NCBI GenBank assembly: GCA_021371935.1
Contig: JAJFVF010000022.1
Span: 156,419-220,418, forward strand
DNA from: a bacterium
GTDB taxonomy: Bacteria; Armatimonadota; UBA5829
DNA length: 64,000 nt
Reading direction: 5' to 3'
Each line of letters starts with the position of its first letter. Within the stretch, counting starts at the first letter, position 1. The notes below the pieces were generated by a model. It did not search any database and was not told where the DNA came from. It saw only the letters and a program-made list of their open reading frames with translations. Positions 9,295 to 16,030 of this stretch are shown here, one piece after another. A program made the position numbers and the translations under genes.

Positions 9295-9370
9295 CCTCGG
9301 TAGCTCAATTGGCAGAGCACTTGGCTGTTAACCAGGGGGTTCGTGGTTCGAGTCCACGCCGGGGAGCCAG
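9295..9370 (+). tRNA. tRNA-Asn (anticodon GTT)
   Basis: The 76-base sequence folds as a cloverleaf. The acceptor stem pairs TCCTCGG with CCGGGGA, the D arm contains AGCTCAATTGGCAGAGC, the anticodon stem pairs CTTGG with CCAGG around loop CTGTTAA (anticodon GTT at 9328-9330), and the T arm carries GGTTCGAGTCC. The discriminator base is G and CCA is encoded. No terminator hairpin follows it directly. A near-exact copy of its last ten bases and 13 bases of flank occurs at 27290. Confidence 0.97.
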
Positions 9371-9383
9371 CAAATTTGAAGAG
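9361..9383 (+). repeat. tRNA-Asn 3' end direct repeat (candidate attachment site, left)
   Basis: The last ten bases of the tRNA (CGGGGAGCCA) plus the next 13 bases match 27290-27312 in the same orientation at 22 of 23 positions. Duplicated tRNA 3' ends are the usual footprint of integrative elements. No intact integrase gene is seen beside it, so the attachment-site reading is inference. Confidence 0.5.
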
Positions 9384-9395
9384 TAAGCTAGTCGA

Positions 9396-9752
9396 TCAGA
9401 GATGGAAGCTCGATTTGAAAACCTGCTCCCGCCCTCCAACCTTGGAACGCAAAACATCTCTAAGCATTTTGAGCACCTCGGAACCGGTGCAGTGATTGAC
9501 CCAAGTGTGACCGACATTCCTGAGCCTTTCTGCATCAGCAAGAATTTCTTTTTTTTGCACAGCCGCCCAATGCAGCCCGCCAATAATGGCGTATATATGA
9601 TTGCTGCCAGACACCTTTTTTATACAAGTAACCAGCGAACCCACTTCGCAGTGAGTGCAGCAGGTTATTACCACTAAACATTCAGTCGTGTTAAGCATTA
9701 ATGTCTGCTCGTCGTGAAAAGCGTCGGGTTCGCAATTGCCATCTACCAGTCT
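9396..9752 (-). pseudogene. Remnant of an MBL-fold hydrolase (C-terminal part)
   Basis: On the minus strand an open frame of about 118 codons matches the C-terminal third of MBL-fold proteins annotated as 7,8-dihydropterin-6-methyl-aminobenzene-phosphate synthase. Visible are DAFHDEQTLML, CLVVITCCTHCEVG (the family has GCSH here), IYAIIGGLHWA with a metal-ligand His, and VNHCTGSEVLKML with the conserved HCTG. Directly upstream the frame meets a stop, and the N-terminal two thirds with the HxHxDH metal site are absent. It is therefore a gene fragment, immediately downstream of the tRNA and in opposite orientation to it. No signal for expression is seen. Confidence 0.65.
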
Positions 9753-9790
9753 TTAGATTTGGATGCCTCTGTGCCCTGCTGAGCGTTCAA

Positions 9791-9889
9791 ACCGGATATG
9801 ACATAGATGAACATCAGTTGGAAATGTACGACATCTGCCACAAGTGCGCCGTAAGGAGAAGTGATTACTGCAGGAACCGAAACACCTAA
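9791..9889 (+). pseudogene. Remnant of a Fur-family regulator (C-terminus)
   Basis: The end of a 62-codon open frame reads TGYDIDEHQLEMYDICHKCA. This matches the Fur/Zur/PerR C-terminal strand and second zinc-binding CxxC (typical form: TGF-x-I-x-GH-x-LE-x-YG-x-CPxC). The DNA-binding wing and first CxxC are missing upstream, where the opposite strand carries the MBL remnant. So only the last 30 or so residues of a metal-responsive repressor survive. It sits 80 bases before an operon that resembles Zur-controlled zinc operons, which makes an ancestral regulator of that operon plausible. Confidence 0.5.
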
Positions 9890-9967
9890 GCTGGCGTATA
9901 ATAATAGATACTGCCCGGCCTGTTTTGCATAAACACGTCAGGTCAGATAAAATGGCATAGTCAGCTT

Positions 9968-10312
9968 ATGGCTTTATCTAAATCACTCAATCGAAGATTG
10001 GTTTCTATGACGCTGCTTGCGGCGATGCTTGCATTTGTGGTCGTGTTCGATATTCATACTGACGACCTGCAGCTTTGTCCACAAAAGCAGGCGACAGGTG
10101 CAGTCTGTGAAATCGTTTCAGGACATCAAGTCTCTCACAGCTCGCATTGTGCTGCATGCGAGATGATGAGTATGGGCACAGGCAATGCTGTGTTTACACC
10201 TGTTGTCAGTATATGCAGCAACACAATACAAGACACTTTTGTCTGCGACAGTTTGCCTGCCGCAGCATCTGTCTTTTTCTGCTCATTTCCCTCCAGAGCT
10301 TCTCCCGTATAG
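9968..10312 (+). CDS. Small secreted or membrane-anchored Cys/His-rich protein, unknown function
   Basis: A 114-aa protein with one N-terminal hydrophobic segment (MTLLAAMLAFVVVFDIH) and a short Cys/His-rich region including HSSHCAACEMM. The pattern recalls DUF2946-like metal-linked small proteins but the match is weak. It lies 74 bases before the ABC ATPase gene on the same strand and may belong to that metal operon. No good ribosome binding site is visible before the ATG, so the start is uncertain. No function is assigned. Confidence 0.5.
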   Translation: MALSKSLNRRLVSMTLLAAMLAFVVVFDIHTDDLQLCPQKQATGAVCEIVSGHQVSHSSHCAACEMMSMGTGNAVFTPVVSICSNTIQDTFVCDSLPAAASVFFCSFPSRASPV

Positions 10313-10386
10313 CACTCTTTCCAAATGTTTTGTAATGCTTCACACCAGCCTAAGCAGGGTGAAGCTGTGCCTGAAGGAGTATTTGT

Positions 10387-11064
10387 ATGATAGAAGTGCG
10401 TGACCTGCGCCTCAACTATTCTACGAAGGAAGAGGTTCTTAAAGTAATTGACATACCGCACTGGTCGGTGGATAAAGGCGAACATATCGCCATATTCGGA
10501 CCGTCCGGCTCGGGCAAGTCTACGCTGCTGCACCTGCTGGCGGGAGTGCTCGTGCCGTCCAGCGGCGAGGTAACAGTATGCGGCGAAGAAGTTACGAAGA
10601 TGTCCGAAGCCCAGCGTGATCAATTTCGCGCGAGAAGAATTGGTTATGTCTTTCAGAACTTCAATCTGCTGCAGGGTTACTCTGCACTGGACAACGTACT
10701 GATGGGAATGACGTTCTGTTCAGTAAAGGCCGACCGCAAGGTTGCAAAAGACCTGTTGGAGCACGTCGGCATAGGCTCCCGTCTCAATCATACCCCGTCT
10801 GAAATGTCGCTGGGTGAGCAGCAGCGAGTGGCGATCGCCAGAGCATTAGCAAAGAAACCGGAGGTCGTGCTTGCAGACGAGCCCACCGGCTCACTTGACC
10901 CAAAGAACAAGATGCAGGTCGTCGATCTACTGCGCTCGATGTGCGCCGAACTGGGAAGCACCCTGATTCTGGTCAGCCATGAGGAGAATGTGATCGACAG
11001 GTTCGAAAAAAAGGTCAGGTTCGCCGATATTAACAAGGCATACGATGCGGAGGTGGCAAAATGA
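10387..11064 (+). CDS. ABC transporter ATP-binding protein, LolD/MacB type
   Basis: A 225-aa ATPase that pairs with the FtsX-type permease encoded next. It has Walker A (FGPSGSGKST), Q-loop YVFQNFNLLQG, a signature loop altered to MSLGEQQRVAIARAL, Walker B (VVLADEPTGSLD) and the switch His (LVSHEEN). GAAGGAG lies seven bases before the ATG, and the stop overlaps the permease start by four bases. Together with the permease, a His-rich lipoprotein and a DUF3299-like protein it matches the arrangement of zinc-linked operons such as P. aeruginosa PA4063-PA4066 and Vibrio Zrg, so a role in zinc uptake or mobilisation is inferred. Confidence 0.92.
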   Translation: MIEVRDLRLNYSTKEEVLKVIDIPHWSVDKGEHIAIFGPSGSGKSTLLHLLAGVLVPSSGEVTVCGEEVTKMSEAQRDQFRARRIGYVFQNFNLLQGYSALDNVLMGMTFCSVKADRKVAKDLLEHVGIGSRLNHTPSEMSLGEQQRVAIARALAKKPEVVLADEPTGSLDPKNKMQVVDLLRSMCAELGSTLILVSHEENVIDRFEKKVRFADINKAYDAEVAK

Positions 11065-12311
11065 GCTTCTGGCATATTCTGCTGCACAATATACGACGCC
11101 ACCGTTTCTCGACGATACTGGCACTCATAAGCATCACCCTGGGAATAGGACTGCTTACAGCCGTTGTCTCTTTCAGGGAACAGTCCCATCATCACTTCAT
11201 TACTGAAGGCGTTGGGGTCGATGCTATTCTTGGGCCTAAAGGTTCACCTCTGCAGATCGCGATGAACGCGATGTATCACCTCGAAGAAATGCCCGGCAAG
11301 ATCAAGTGGAGCTATTACGAAAAAGTCAAAAAAGACCCGCTCGTGGTCGATGCTATTCCATTCGTAACAGGACACTCTTATGCGGGCTACAGAGTCAATG
11401 CTATAGACGACCGTTTCTTCACATCTTTTGAATACCGGCCCGGCAAACGTTTTTCATTCGACCCTGATGCCGGCGGCCAAGGGCGGATGTTCAAAGCTCC
11501 TCATGAGGCAGTTGCAGGCTGGGCAGTAGCGAAGGCGCTGGGGCTTCACCTGGGCGACACGTTTAACCCGGTATGCGGGGTGCACTCAGGCGACCCGGTT
11601 CATATGCATGACAAGATCACGTTTGTCGGTATCCTTGCCCCTACCGGAACTCCGCATGACCGGGCGATATATATTCCCCTAAAGACTTTCTACACACTCG
11701 AAGGCCACGGCGCGAGTGTAGCGGCGATGGCGACCGACTCATCTCAGAGAGAAATCAGCGGAGCCTATCTCAAACTCAGACATATCCGGGGAGGCGCTAT
11801 GCATCCGGGTGTACAAAACCTCAAGTATGAGATAGACCAGTCCACAGAGGGACAGCTTGTCGTGCCCAGTGAGGTTGTGCCGAGGATACTCGATATTATT
11901 GGCTGGGTGGATAAGGTCATGTTCATCGTGGGAGCACTCGTGACACTGCTTGCGATCATGTTCCTCTTTGTCGTCCTGATAACCGCCCTTAGAGAACAGC
12001 GCAGGGAACTTGCAATGATGAGAATGCTCGGGGCTAACAGGCGCACGGTCTTTGGCCTGATAATGTCAGAGGCTGTCTTCTTGAGCATAGTCGGAACTAT
12101 CTTTGGCATCGTCTTCGGACATCTGCTGGTCATGCTCGGCAGTCATTATGTTGCCATTGAGACCGGCATGCAGTTTTCTGCCAACTACCTTTCTTCCGCA
12201 GACATCTGGGTTCTGCCATGTGTTACACTTATGGGTGCAGTGGCGGGATTGATACCGGCTGTGCAGGCATATCGAATGAGCATTCTGCGAAATCTGAATA
12301 TTATGGAGTGA
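11061..12311 (+). CDS. ABC transporter permease, FtsX/MacB family
   Basis: A 416-aa membrane protein with the four-helix FtsX layout. There is one helix near residues 14-35 (FSTILALISITLGIGLLTAVV), a large extracytoplasmic domain of about 240 residues, then three helices near the C-terminus (VMFIVGALVTLLAIMFLFVVL, a segment around SEAVFLSIVGTIFGIVFGHLL, and a last one before VQAYRMS). LREQRRELAMMRMLGANRRTV between the helices is the family coupling region. GGAGGTGGC precedes the ATG. Such permeases work as mechanotransmitters or substrate extractors rather than classical channels; its substrate is inferred only from its neighbours. Confidence 0.92.
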   Translation: MSFWHILLHNIRRHRFSTILALISITLGIGLLTAVVSFREQSHHHFITEGVGVDAILGPKGSPLQIAMNAMYHLEEMPGKIKWSYYEKVKKDPLVVDAIPFVTGHSYAGYRVNAIDDRFFTSFEYRPGKRFSFDPDAGGQGRMFKAPHEAVAGWAVAKALGLHLGDTFNPVCGVHSGDPVHMHDKITFVGILAPTGTPHDRAIYIPLKTFYTLEGHGASVAAMATDSSQREISGAYLKLRHIRGGAMHPGVQNLKYEIDQSTEGQLVVPSEVVPRILDIIGWVDKVMFIVGALVTLLAIMFLFVVLITALREQRRELAMMRMLGANRRTVFGLIMSEAVFLSIVGTIFGIVFGHLLVMLGSHYVAIETGMQFSANYLSSADIWVLPCVTLMGAVAGLIPAVQAYRMSILRNLNIME

Positions 12312-12315
12312 AACT

Positions 12316-13311
12316 GTGGACACTGAAGATACTACACAGCACAGGGTATTGCCCTGGAAGACAATCATAATATGCGTTGTTATCGCCCTCGGCGCAGCAT
12401 ATTACGCATACAATTACATACGCAATGCACGTATAGAGGCCAGCACGGTTGTTGTCCGGGTAAACGGTGAGCCTATATATGCATCCACAGTCAATCGTGG
12501 GTTCTCCAGCGATTCGTTTGACTCCACTGCGGATGATATGAAAAACAACAAGATCGCGCGCCTGATCACCCAGGTAGCAGTACGGCAGTTCCTGTCCAAA
12601 CACCATGTTCGCGTCCGCGAAGAACTTGTGGACAAGCAAATAGCGGAGTTGGAGAAGAACCCTCCCAGTATGGGCTGCCCGTGCTGCACATACCCTAGCC
12701 TGGACGCATATCTTTCGGCAATAGGATACACAGTGGATGATCTGCGCTCGGATATCAGGAACCAGATCGGGCTATCGGATTACGCAAAGAAGTCCTGGAG
12801 AAAAACACATTCTGATAAGGCTGCAGTGCTCAAAGAAATTGGCGGACAAAGCCAGTATATCCGGGGGCATTATGCAAAGGTGTGGCAGGTATTTTTCAAT
12901 ACATTCCAGCAGCCTGGCTATAATACAAACCCCGACCAGGTAAACAAAAAAGCCGCCGCAAAGGCGCAAAAGGCCTGGAAGAGGCTTCAAAACGGTGATA
13001 AATTCGGCGCAGTGGCCAGGTCGGTGTCTGAAGATATGACAAGCAAGCACAAAGGCGGTTCGCTCGGCTTTATCGATAAATCGTCATATGGCGAGGAGTT
13101 TCAAGATGCAATATCCCACCTAAAACCGGGCGAATACAGCAAACCGGTTCACAGCTCTTGGGGTTATCACATCATAAAATGGCAGCCTATGAGTGACGAC
13201 GACGTTATCAAGTTCTGCGAATCTTACTTTTTCGAAAAGGAATTCAAGCGGCTGTATTCGCAGATCATGAAGAGTGCGAAGATAGAAAGACTCGACTCTG
13301 CCAATAAATAA
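12316..13311 (+). CDS. Membrane-anchored parvulin-type peptidyl-prolyl isomerase
   Basis: A 331-aa protein with a GTG start (GGAG upstream), one N-terminal transmembrane helix (TIIICVVIALGAAYYAYNYI), a SurA-like N-terminal region (VVRVNGEPIYASTV) and a parvulin domain near residues 180-290 (KFGAVARSVSEDMTSKHKGG, HLKPGEYSKPVHSSWGYHII). It carries a compact Cys cluster (GCPCC) before the catalytic domain. It sits between the FtsX permease and the His-rich lipoprotein with gaps of 4 and 19 bases, clearly in the same operon. A parvulin is not a usual member of the zinc ABC/FtsX operons; it may fold the partner exported proteins. Confidence 0.88.
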   Translation: MDTEDTTQHRVLPWKTIIICVVIALGAAYYAYNYIRNARIEASTVVVRVNGEPIYASTVNRGFSSDSFDSTADDMKNNKIARLITQVAVRQFLSKHHVRVREELVDKQIAELEKNPPSMGCPCCTYPSLDAYLSAIGYTVDDLRSDIRNQIGLSDYAKKSWRKTHSDKAAVLKEIGGQSQYIRGHYAKVWQVFFNTFQQPGYNTNPDQVNKKAAAKAQKAWKRLQNGDKFGAVARSVSEDMTSKHKGGSLGFIDKSSYGEEFQDAISHLKPGEYSKPVHSSWGYHIIKWQPMSDDDVIKFCESYFFEKEFKRLYSQIMKSAKIERLDSANK

Positions 13312-13330
13312 TCTATAGGAGAATCCGATC

Positions 13331-13840
13331 ATGAATAGAAAGGTAATATGTGCTTTTATTATAATGACCATTATGGCAATCGTTGTCGGCTGCTCCGGCA
13401 AACCAGAAACTGTCTCTGAACATAAAACCGCATCTCACGGGCATCATCAATACAAGCATCAACACAAACATGCGGCGGCGCATGGCGGCTCGCTCAACGC
13501 TATAGTGGCATGCGAAAACGGTCATGCAGAGGTTAAGCTGGAAGGCGATACGCTGCAGTTGTGGTTCGTGGGGGGCGGCACTGACACGACAAAGTCGGTC
13601 CGCGTGCCGGATAAGTCGATAACCATCCAGGTGACTACCGCTGATGGCGCTAAGACTCTTGTTTTGAAACCCAAACCGCTCGATCTTGCCGGAGAGAAGA
13701 TCGGTGACTGCTCATATTTTGAGGGCAACGCACCGTGGCTTGGCGGCCTAAAGACGTTCAGTGCAAACGGCCAAATTACATTCAGGGGCAAAAAAATGCC
13801 GCTCAAGATCGAGTATCCCAACGGATATGACCCGGATTGA
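13331..13840 (+). CDS. His-rich lipoprotein, probable periplasmic zinc-binding component
   Basis: A 169-aa lipoprotein. The signal peptide ends in a lipobox around MAIVVGC (Cys at about residue 21), so it is likely lipid-anchored. Directly after comes a His-rich stretch (HGHHQYKHQHKH, roughly residues 37-48, followed by more His), typical of zinc-binding proteins such as ZrgA or ZnuA loops. The remainder is a beta-rich domain with VRVPDKSITIQVT and a Cys. AGGAG lies nine bases before the ATG. Between the parvulin and the DUF3299-like gene, it fits the substrate-binding part of a zinc ABC/FtsX system. Metal identity is inference. Confidence 0.75.
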   Translation: MNRKVICAFIIMTIMAIVVGCSGKPETVSEHKTASHGHHQYKHQHKHAAAHGGSLNAIVACENGHAEVKLEGDTLQLWFVGGGTDTTKSVRVPDKSITIQVTTADGAKTLVLKPKPLDLAGEKIGDCSYFEGNAPWLGGLKTFSANGQITFRGKKMPLKIEYPNGYDPD

Positions 13841-13853
13841 TCAGAGAAAAGAA

Positions 13854-14957
13854 ATGATCAAAATCAGATATAAGAAGCTATTTAAGTACGGCCTGCCGAT
13901 CATACTTATCGTGTTTGCCGTCGACTGTGCGTCCGGCTATATAATGCAGCGAGTTGCAAACCGCGATAAGTCCGCATTACAAATAAACGTGCGGTCCGAG
14001 ACGGGCATGACCGGCCACAATACAATCGGAATAGACGAACAGGCTCTGTCGGGTTCAAGTGAACACTTCCTGCACTTTTCCAGCCTCGGACAGTGGAACT
14101 ACACGATAGATTCCCGACCAGCTTGCCCAAAATCGATCAAAGCCCTGAGCGGACGTAAATTCGACTGTGTAGGGTTTATGTATCCACTGCAGACGGGCGA
14201 GAAGATCAAAGATTTCTGCCTATTGAGGAGCACGCAGACGTGCTGCTACGGCCCTCGCCCGCAGTTCAATCAATACATACTGGTGGAGATGAAGGAGCCG
14301 GTCAAGTTTCAACGGCTCATACCTGTAATGGTGAGCGGAAAGTTTGTCGTCGAGCCAAAACCGGACGACGGCTATATCTACAGAATGGAAGGCGATGCGC
14401 TGAGCTGCGTAGGTGAAGATACACCGGATATCGACCCTGTTAGTTCTGCAAAAAAGGCAAAACTGCCGCTTTTCGATTATGCGCCTCTGATGGCTATGTC
14501 CAAAACCAAGACTAAGGGAGTTTCGGACGAGATTTGCGCAATGTCGGGAAAGAGAGTTGTTGCTGCTGGATACTGTGTGAGCAGAAGTTCATCACAGCCG
14601 CCCAGGATCATCCTGGAGAAAACATGGTGGGACGGCGTCGCTCAGGGGACTCCGCCTACAATCTATAACGCCATAGCGGTCTACCCCGCAAATAACGGTC
14701 AAGTTCCTCCGCTGTGGAAGCCATTTCAGGTCTTTACAGGCACACTTCACGTGACGAAAGACCCCGACCGTTGGGGTAAGGAAGGCATAGTCCAGCTTCG
14801 GAATGCGCAGATAGGCGTGCCTGGAGTGACAAAGCCCATCGGGTTTGCAATGAGTGGACCATTCATCCCATGGGATGAAAAGCTGATTATACTGGCGCTC
14901 TTCCTACTGCTTACGCTGAGGTGGCAGAGGAAAGAATCACATCCGATTTCAGAATAA
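13854..14957 (+). CDS. Membrane-anchored DUF3299-like protein of the metal ABC operon
   Basis: About 367 aa with an N-terminal membrane helix (YGLPIILIVFAVDCASGYIM) and possibly a C-terminal one (LIILALFLLLTL) followed by basic residues. The central part resembles DUF3299: FDCVGFMYPL, then DFCLLRSTQTCCYGPRPQFNQ and VMVSGKFVVEP. DUF3299 proteins accompany FtsX-type ABC genes in zinc-regulated operons. The frame is open from 13761; the ATG at 13854 leaves a 13-base gap after the lipoprotein gene, while the ATG at 13827 would overlap it. Function unknown; last gene of the operon on this strand. Confidence 0.7.
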   Translation: MIKIRYKKLFKYGLPIILIVFAVDCASGYIMQRVANRDKSALQINVRSETGMTGHNTIGIDEQALSGSSEHFLHFSSLGQWNYTIDSRPACPKSIKALSGRKFDCVGFMYPLQTGEKIKDFCLLRSTQTCCYGPRPQFNQYILVEMKEPVKFQRLIPVMVSGKFVVEPKPDDGYIYRMEGDALSCVGEDTPDIDPVSSAKKAKLPLFDYAPLMAMSKTKTKGVSDEICAMSGKRVVAAGYCVSRSSSQPPRIILEKTWWDGVAQGTPPTIYNAIAVYPANNGQVPPLWKPFQVFTGTLHVTKDPDRWGKEGIVQLRNAQIGVPGVTKPIGFAMSGPFIPWDEKLIILALFLLLTLRWQRKESHPISE

Positions 14958-14992
14958 ATCATGAAGCAGTTCAGTTTCGCGGAAGCAAATAT

Positions 14993-15024
14993 GGCTCGGT
15001 GGGAACCTCGCCCTCCCGGCAGGC
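14993..15024. repeat. GC-rich palindromic intergenic repeat, copy 2
   Basis: Starts GGCTCGGTGGGAACC and continues with CGCCCTCCCGGCAGGC; 29 of 32 positions match the copy at 671-702. Here the element extends into further hairpins (GGGAGC-GAA-GCTCCT and a final GAGCC that can pair with the initial GGCTC). It lies between two convergent transcription units and may help terminate them. Confidence 0.6.
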
Positions 15025-15162
15025 TCATTATTGGGAGCGAAGCTCCTACTGAGCCGAAAATTCCCGTACAATTGAACTCTCTCTAAATCATCTGTAAATC
15101 GCCAGCCAGGTTGTGGTAAACTGAAACCGGCGGGTTGTGGTCTACCACACCTGACTGATGGG

Positions 15163-15186
15163 CTTTTGATGTGGACGCATCAAAAG
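15163..15186 (-). terminator. Hairpin downstream of the feo operon, candidate terminator
   Basis: CTTTTGATG (15163-15171) pairs perfectly with CATCAAAAG (15178-15186) over a six-base loop, 11 bases beyond the stop codon of the minus-strand barrel gene. There is no following T-run, so it may be a factor-assisted or weak terminator, or only a 3'-end stabilising structure. A second imperfect stem with GTGGT/ACCAC lies at about 15134-15151. Confidence 0.35.
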
Positions 15187-15196
15187 TCCATTTCCT

Positions 15197-15820
15197 CTAT
15201 TGGCCTGTAAAGACCAGATGGAGTGTAAATAGCGTGTCACCTCCTTCGTTTGGAAACTGTGCGCCCGCAAGCATTCCAAATGCATCCGTATATTGATAAT
15301 TGAACCCGACAGACGAGAAATTCTCATCGCCATATGTGTAGTCCGCCATAAGGGTAAACCTGTCATTTATCGCCCTATCGGTTCCGGCAAACCAGCGGTT
15401 CTTGCCCTCTATCCGCATAATGCCTGCATGGAGCTTGGCAAAACCGAAGTCATTCATCCCCACAATATATGGGTTGGACTTGAAATCACTGGCTACACTG
15501 CACGTGCCGATGGCCATCGCCTGTTTTTCGTCCGCACGTTTTGCAAAAACGTACTTGGCATTGAGCAGAGCACCAGGATCGGCATCCACACTCATATCGA
15601 AATCAACACCGGCTTCGATGCGGTCGGTAAAGCCATACTCCGTATTGACTATATTCGTGTCTGTTTCCGACTCCTGGACCGAGCAGTCCATTTGAAACTC
15701 GATGCCGTATTGCTTGGCACCAACTGTATCGGTAGTCGGAATAATAGTCAGCCCACTGTAGCAGGCATAACATGGCGCTGATGCCGCCAAAATCGCGATC
15801 AGACAAAAAAATGTTTTCAT
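15197..15820 (-). CDS. Secreted beta-barrel-like protein, unknown function
   Basis: A 207-aa protein with a signal peptide (FFCLIAILAASAPCYA) and alternating polar/hydrophobic strands containing many aromatic and Gly residues (TEYGFTDRIEAGVDFD, RWFAGTDRAINDRFTLMADY, SVGFNYQYTD), ending in a hydrophobic strand (LFTLHLVFTGQ). This is typical of small outer-membrane barrels. Its ATG shares one base with the stop of the preceding Cys-rich gene (TAATG), so it belongs to the feo operon. A role as an outer membrane partner of iron uptake is a guess from context; no family is recognised with certainty. Confidence 0.65.
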   Translation of the reverse strand: MKTFFCLIAILAASAPCYACYSGLTIIPTTDTVGAKQYGIEFQMDCSVQESETDTNIVNTEYGFTDRIEAGVDFDMSVDADPGALLNAKYVFAKRADEKQAMAIGTCSVASDFKSNPYIVGMNDFGFAKLHAGIMRIEGKNRWFAGTDRAINDRFTLMADYTYGDENFSSVGFNYQYTDAFGMLAGAQFPNEGGDTLFTLHLVFTGQ

Positions 15821-16023
15821 TAAACTTCCTTTCCTCCTAAGTTATTCTGCGTATCAGCACACGATTTCGTAATTTTTTTGGACATGCAGTTTGCACACTT
15901 GTCGCATCCGCACGAGCATTCGGTGTCCTTGCCAGAGATTATCCGACAGACCGAACGCACGGCAAATATTCCTGCCGCTGTCACAATGAGAATCACAGCA
16001 ATAGTCTCAATCATTGTCCTCAC
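15820..16023 (-). CDS. FeoB-associated Cys-rich membrane protein
   Basis: A 67-aa protein with one N-terminal transmembrane helix (IAVILIVTAAGIFAV) followed by a Cys cluster (ECSCGCDKCANC). This matches the FeoB-associated Cys-rich small protein family found after feoB in many bacteria. It starts seven bases after the feoB stop. It probably sits beside FeoB and may bind or pass ferrous iron; the biochemical role is not established. An in-frame ATG three codons later is an alternative start. Confidence 0.85.
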   Translation of the reverse strand: MRTMIETIAVILIVTAAGIFAVRSVCRIISGKDTECSCGCDKCANCMSKKITKSCADTQNNLGGKEV

Positions 16024-16030
16024 CTCATTT

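Noticed and set aside
9897..9902. TATAAT before the Cys/His-rich small gene as a promoter
   Set aside because: The -10 is good but no acceptable -35 stands 15-19 bases upstream; left out of the features.
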